Virus record (IMG/VR): IMGVR_UViG_3300014962_000054
Span: 1 to 21,614 of that record
DNA: 21,614 nt
Source: a virus
Strand: one strand, 5' to 3'
Positions 19,903 through 21,614 of this stretch are shown here, piece after piece. The notes under the pieces are model-generated. The model was not told the origin of the DNA and searched no databases. It saw only the letters and a program-made list of their open reading frames with translations. Every line of letters starts with the position of its first letter. Positions within the stretch are counted from its first letter, which is position 1. Both the position numbers and the translations under genes were made by a program.

Positions 19903-20249
19903 TGGATTGGACTGTCGTCACCGAGATGAATCCCGGCAATGTGCCGAGGCGCGTGAAGTACGCGAACCAGAAGTTCATGCCGTTGAGTCCGGCATCCCAC
20001 GCCGCCGTGACGAAGCTCCGCTATCTGATGCGGGACAACGGCATCGGCATGGACTCGATGCGGCTGATGTTCGGCGAGGGGTTCCGGTCGCTGGATCTGT
20101 TGAGCGGTTGGGCCGTGTCGTGGGCCATCGACCAGATTCAGGAGTTTGAGCGCCAGCAAGGCGTGGACGAGGAGCAGGCGAAGCGCCGTATCGCCGATCA
20201 CTACCTGGCGAAGTTCCCCCAGTTGCGGAGACCTGATGACGACGGGTGA
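19899..20249 (+). CDS. 116-residue early protein, unknown
   Basis: Not recognised. Largely helical: RRVKYANQKFMPLSPASH, then AAVTKLRYLMRDNGI, a MRLMFGEGFRSLDLLSGWAV segment and a charged end (EFERQQGVDEEQAKRRIA). Trp and Arg are frequent. It starts on ATGA with the preceding gene (ATG 19899 or the next ATG at 19902) and its end overlaps the next gene by 14 bases. Its place just after ERF suggests DNA metabolism; nothing in the sequence settles this. Confidence 0.6.
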   Translation: MMDWTVVTEMNPGNVPRRVKYANQKFMPLSPASHAAVTKLRYLMRDNGIGMDSMRLMFGEGFRSLDLLSGWAVSWAIDQIQEFERQQGVDEEQAKRRIADHYLAKFPQLRRPDDDG

Positions 20250-20388
20250 CGGGTTCGTGCTGCTGCCGATGCTGTGGTGCGGGGACTGCGGGGGCGAACG
20301 CCCCCATCACATGCCCGATTCGGGTGTGTCTGTGTGTGCGGCTTGCGGCTATGTCCGCGACGAGACCGAGGTGGGGGATCCATCGTGA
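20236..20388 (+). CDS. 50-residue zinc-ribbon protein
   Basis: A very small protein with two C-x2-C knuckles (WCGDCG and CAACG) about 19 residues apart, the layout of a zinc ribbon. HH and H residues lie between. Such proteins bind nucleic acid or protein partners; the target is unknown. ATG 20236 follows GGAG at a good distance and lies inside the previous gene. The stop overlaps the next GTG (20385-20388). Confidence 0.65.
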   Translation: MTTGDGFVLLPMLWCGDCGGERPHHMPDSGVSVCAACGYVRDETEVGDPS

Positions 20389-20696
20389 CGACACAACTTG
20401 ATTTGTTCGCTGCGCGGGACGCGGCGATTGCCCGTGTTGACGATCACGCTGACGCGGAGTGGAAGGCGCATGTGACCCGGGTGATCGGGTGGTGTGCGGC
20501 GGCGTTGGGCGAGTTCACGACGGATGACGTGTGGGACCGCATCAACCCTGAGTTCCACACGCATGAGCCGAGGGCGTTGGGCGCGTGCATGAAGCGTGTC
20601 GCGGCTGCCGGCGTGATCGTGGCGACTGACCGCTACCGGGTGTCGAAGCGGAGCGAGTGCCACAACCGCCCGATGCGCGTGTGGCGGGCCGCATGA
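20385..20696 (+). CDS. winged-helix-like early protein
   Basis: A 103-residue protein starting MTTQLDLFAARDAAIARVDD. The middle FTTDDVWDRINPEFHTHEPR followed by ALGACMKRVAAAGVIVATDR and a basic end (RVSKRSECHNRPMRVWR) has the helix-helix-wing pattern of a small winged helix. Proteins of this shape are common in the early operons of actinobacteriophages, where their role is not defined. GTG 20385 overlaps the previous stop with GGGGGA upstream. The stop overlaps ATG 20693 (ATGA). Confidence 0.65.
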   Translation: MTTQLDLFAARDAAIARVDDHADAEWKAHVTRVIGWCAAALGEFTTDDVWDRINPEFHTHEPRALGACMKRVAAAGVIVATDRYRVSKRSECHNRPMRVWRAA

Positions 20697-20854
20697 CCCC
20701 CCGCAATGAGGGCGTCTGGCATTGCGACGTGTGCGACACGTTCGGGACGGGCGGTGCGGACGGCCACTACCGGCATTACACCCGTGAGCATTACCGCCCG
20801 GTCGTGAACCCTGATGGGCGTGAGTCCGCTCCCCGCCACTACGGGGAGGCGTGA
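20693..20854 (+). CDS. 53-residue C2H2-type zinc-finger-like protein
   Basis: WHCDVCDTFG near the N-terminus followed by GHYRHYTREHY gives C-x2-C ... H-x2-H spacing close to a classic zinc finger. A Gly-rich turn (GTGGADG) lies between. There is no other domain. It is coupled by ATGA to the winged-helix-like gene and overlaps the next start. It is the third small Cys/His protein in this operon. DNA or RNA binding is likely but not shown. Confidence 0.6.
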   Translation: MTPRNEGVWHCDVCDTFGTGGADGHYRHYTREHYRPVVNPDGRESAPRHYGEA

Positions 20855-21117
20855 TGCCGGTCATCCTGCCGACCCCTGAGGAAGTCGCCCGCATGGATTG
20901 GCGCGAGCGTGAGAAGGCGATGCTTCGTGCCCGCCGGACGATGGCGGCGCTGCGCCAAGCCGAGACCGAGGTCGAGCGGGTGCTTGACCAGACGTGGAAC
21001 GACGCCCGCACCAATTGGGCTGAGGAAGTCCGAACCGTTGCGACGCAACTCCATGCGAAGTACGGCGACGACCCGAACGCGAGCCAGCACCGGGCCGCAC
21101 TACTGGATCAGTCGTGA
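20854..21117 (+). CDS. 87-residue helical protein, unknown
   Basis: Not recognised. Almost fully helical and highly charged: EEVARMDWREREKAMLRARR, ALRQAETEVERVLDQTW, then EEVRTVATQLHAKYG. Heptad-like spacing suggests a coiled coil. ATG 20854 is preferred to GTG 20851 because GGGGAGG precedes it; the stop codon of the previous gene is shared (TGATG). The end overlaps GTG 21114. Confidence 0.6.
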   Translation: MPVILPTPEEVARMDWREREKAMLRARRTMAALRQAETEVERVLDQTWNDARTNWAEEVRTVATQLHAKYGDDPNASQHRAALLDQS

Positions 21118-21470
21118 CCGCACCGAATCAAGAGGTCACGCTGGAGCATCTCGCGAAACTGTCGCGCCTGCTTGATGCCGCGACAACGGAGGTTGCCGAG
21201 CTTGACGAGGCCGCCGTTCGGGCGAAACAGGCCCACGAGGTCGCATCTGCACGCACCTATTTGACCGCCGAAGGCCCAGTCGATGCGCGCAAAGCGCAAG
21301 CGGTCGTGTCATGCGCCGACCTTGCGCTGGCCGCTGAACTGGCAGCCGCGAAGCACCGTGCCTGCCGGGAGCGCATCCGAACCCTCGGAGTGCAGATCGA
21401 TGTCGGGCGGTCCCTTTCAGCCGCACAACGAAATCAATTCAACGCCGAAGCCACCGGCCAACACACCTAG
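21114..21470 (+). CDS. 118-residue helical early protein, conserved in actinophages
   Basis: An all-helical protein: LEHLAKLSRLLDAATTEVAE, ARTYLTAEGPVDARKAQAVV and RIRTLGVQIDVGRSLSAAQR. This pattern (a long helical pair ending in 'L...IDVGRSL') recurs, to my memory, in early genes of many actinobacteriophages without a known function. GTG 21114 overlaps the previous stop. It ends seven bases before the Lsr2-like gene. Protein-protein or DNA-binding roles are both possible. Confidence 0.6.
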   Translation: MTAPNQEVTLEHLAKLSRLLDAATTEVAELDEAAVRAKQAHEVASARTYLTAEGPVDARKAQAVVSCADLALAAELAAAKHRACRERIRTLGVQIDVGRSLSAAQRNQFNAEATGQHT

Positions 21471-21477
21471 GAGCGAA

Positions 21478-21614
21478 ATGAGCGACACCCCTGCACGCAA
21501 GCCAGCCGAGAACATCGTGCCGTCGTGGATCGACCCCAAGGCCGTCCGAGTGTGGGCGCAGGCCAACGGGCACAAGGTCGGCGACCGTGGCCGCTTCTCG
21601 CAGGCCGTGATCAA
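21478..21614 (+). CDS. Lsr2-like nucleoid-associated protein, cut by the window end
   Basis: Only the first 45 residues are in the window. After a flexible start (MSDTPARKPAENIVPSW) the segment VRVWAQANGHKVGDRGRFSQ matches the Lsr2 C-terminal DNA-binding domain (I/V-R-x-W-A-x-x-N-G-x-x-V-x-x-R-G-R). Lsr2 binds the minor groove of AT-rich DNA through an R-G-R hook, and that triplet is present. The usual N-terminal dimerisation domain is absent, so this is a short Lsr2-type protein of the kind phages carry. GGAG lies 5 bases before the ATG. It may compete with host Lsr2 silencing or act in phage gene control. Confidence 0.8.
   Translation, partial: MSDTPARKPAENIVPSWIDPKAVRVWAQANGHKVGDRGRFSQAVI

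Noticed and set aside
1-21614. CRISPR array or insertion sequence
   Set aside because: No regularly spaced repeats, transposase ORFs or terminal inverted repeats were seen.

Overview
The window reads as about 21.6 kb of a temperate, long-tailed (siphovirus-type) phage or prophage of a high-GC actinobacterium. Support for this comes from GC-rich DNA with many GTG starts, tightly overlapping ATGA/GTGA/TGATG gene junctions, an HK97-type capsid module, a tape measure protein, a tyrosine integrase next to a tRNA-derived attachment site, and an Lsr2-like gene at the right edge. The host genus cannot be told from the sequence alone. Terminase and most or all of the portal would lie left of base 1. 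No immunity repressor, excisionase or replication initiator is visible, so these may lie to the right.

Layout. (1) 1-2082: prohead protease (frame open to the left, possibly fused to portal) and major capsid protein. (2) 2137-4838: a 50-residue protein between two strong hairpins, then three overlapping genes for sugar-transfer-type enzymes (a GT4-like, a GT2-like and a GPSL-motif MptE/DUF115/sialyltransferase-like protein). They probably decorate the virion. (3) 4846-9675: head-tail connector, tail terminator, major tail protein, tail chaperones joined by a CCCTTTG -1 frameshift, a gp10-like protein and a 792-residue tape measure. (4) 9678-12182: a tail hub protein with an inserted carbohydrate-binding-like domain and a fibre with an S74 self-cleaving chaperone. 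Both host-contact segments have clearly lower GC than their surroundings. (5) 12339-13263: a tyrosine recombinase with an intact active site but a broken N-terminal domain. (6) 13328-14452: two small membrane proteins and an M15-type endolysin. (7) 14449-16347: small HTH-like protein, metallophosphoesterase, DUF6378-like protein, small unknown.

(8) 16344-17886: the only leftward block, a low-GC lipoprotein with its own promoter-like sequence and the integrase. An 18-G tract lies 35 bases upstream of the integrase start and is followed by the tRNA 3'-end attP. (9) 17887-18264: gene-free control region with a strong terminator, an operator-like repeat and further hairpins. (10) 18265 to the end: a rightward early operon with two small membrane proteins, a secreted lysozyme-like protein, an ERF single-strand annealing protein, three small Cys/His zinc-binding-type proteins, several small unknowns and an Lsr2-type protein cut by the window edge.

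The most unusual points are the poly-G tract placed where it could be the spacer of the integrase promoter, the second and frameshifted recombinase beside the tail fibre, the three-enzyme glycosylation cassette inside the head genes, the low-GC swaps in the two receptor-contact proteins, and repeated GC-rich hairpins without U-runs set 12-35 bases upstream of start codons.
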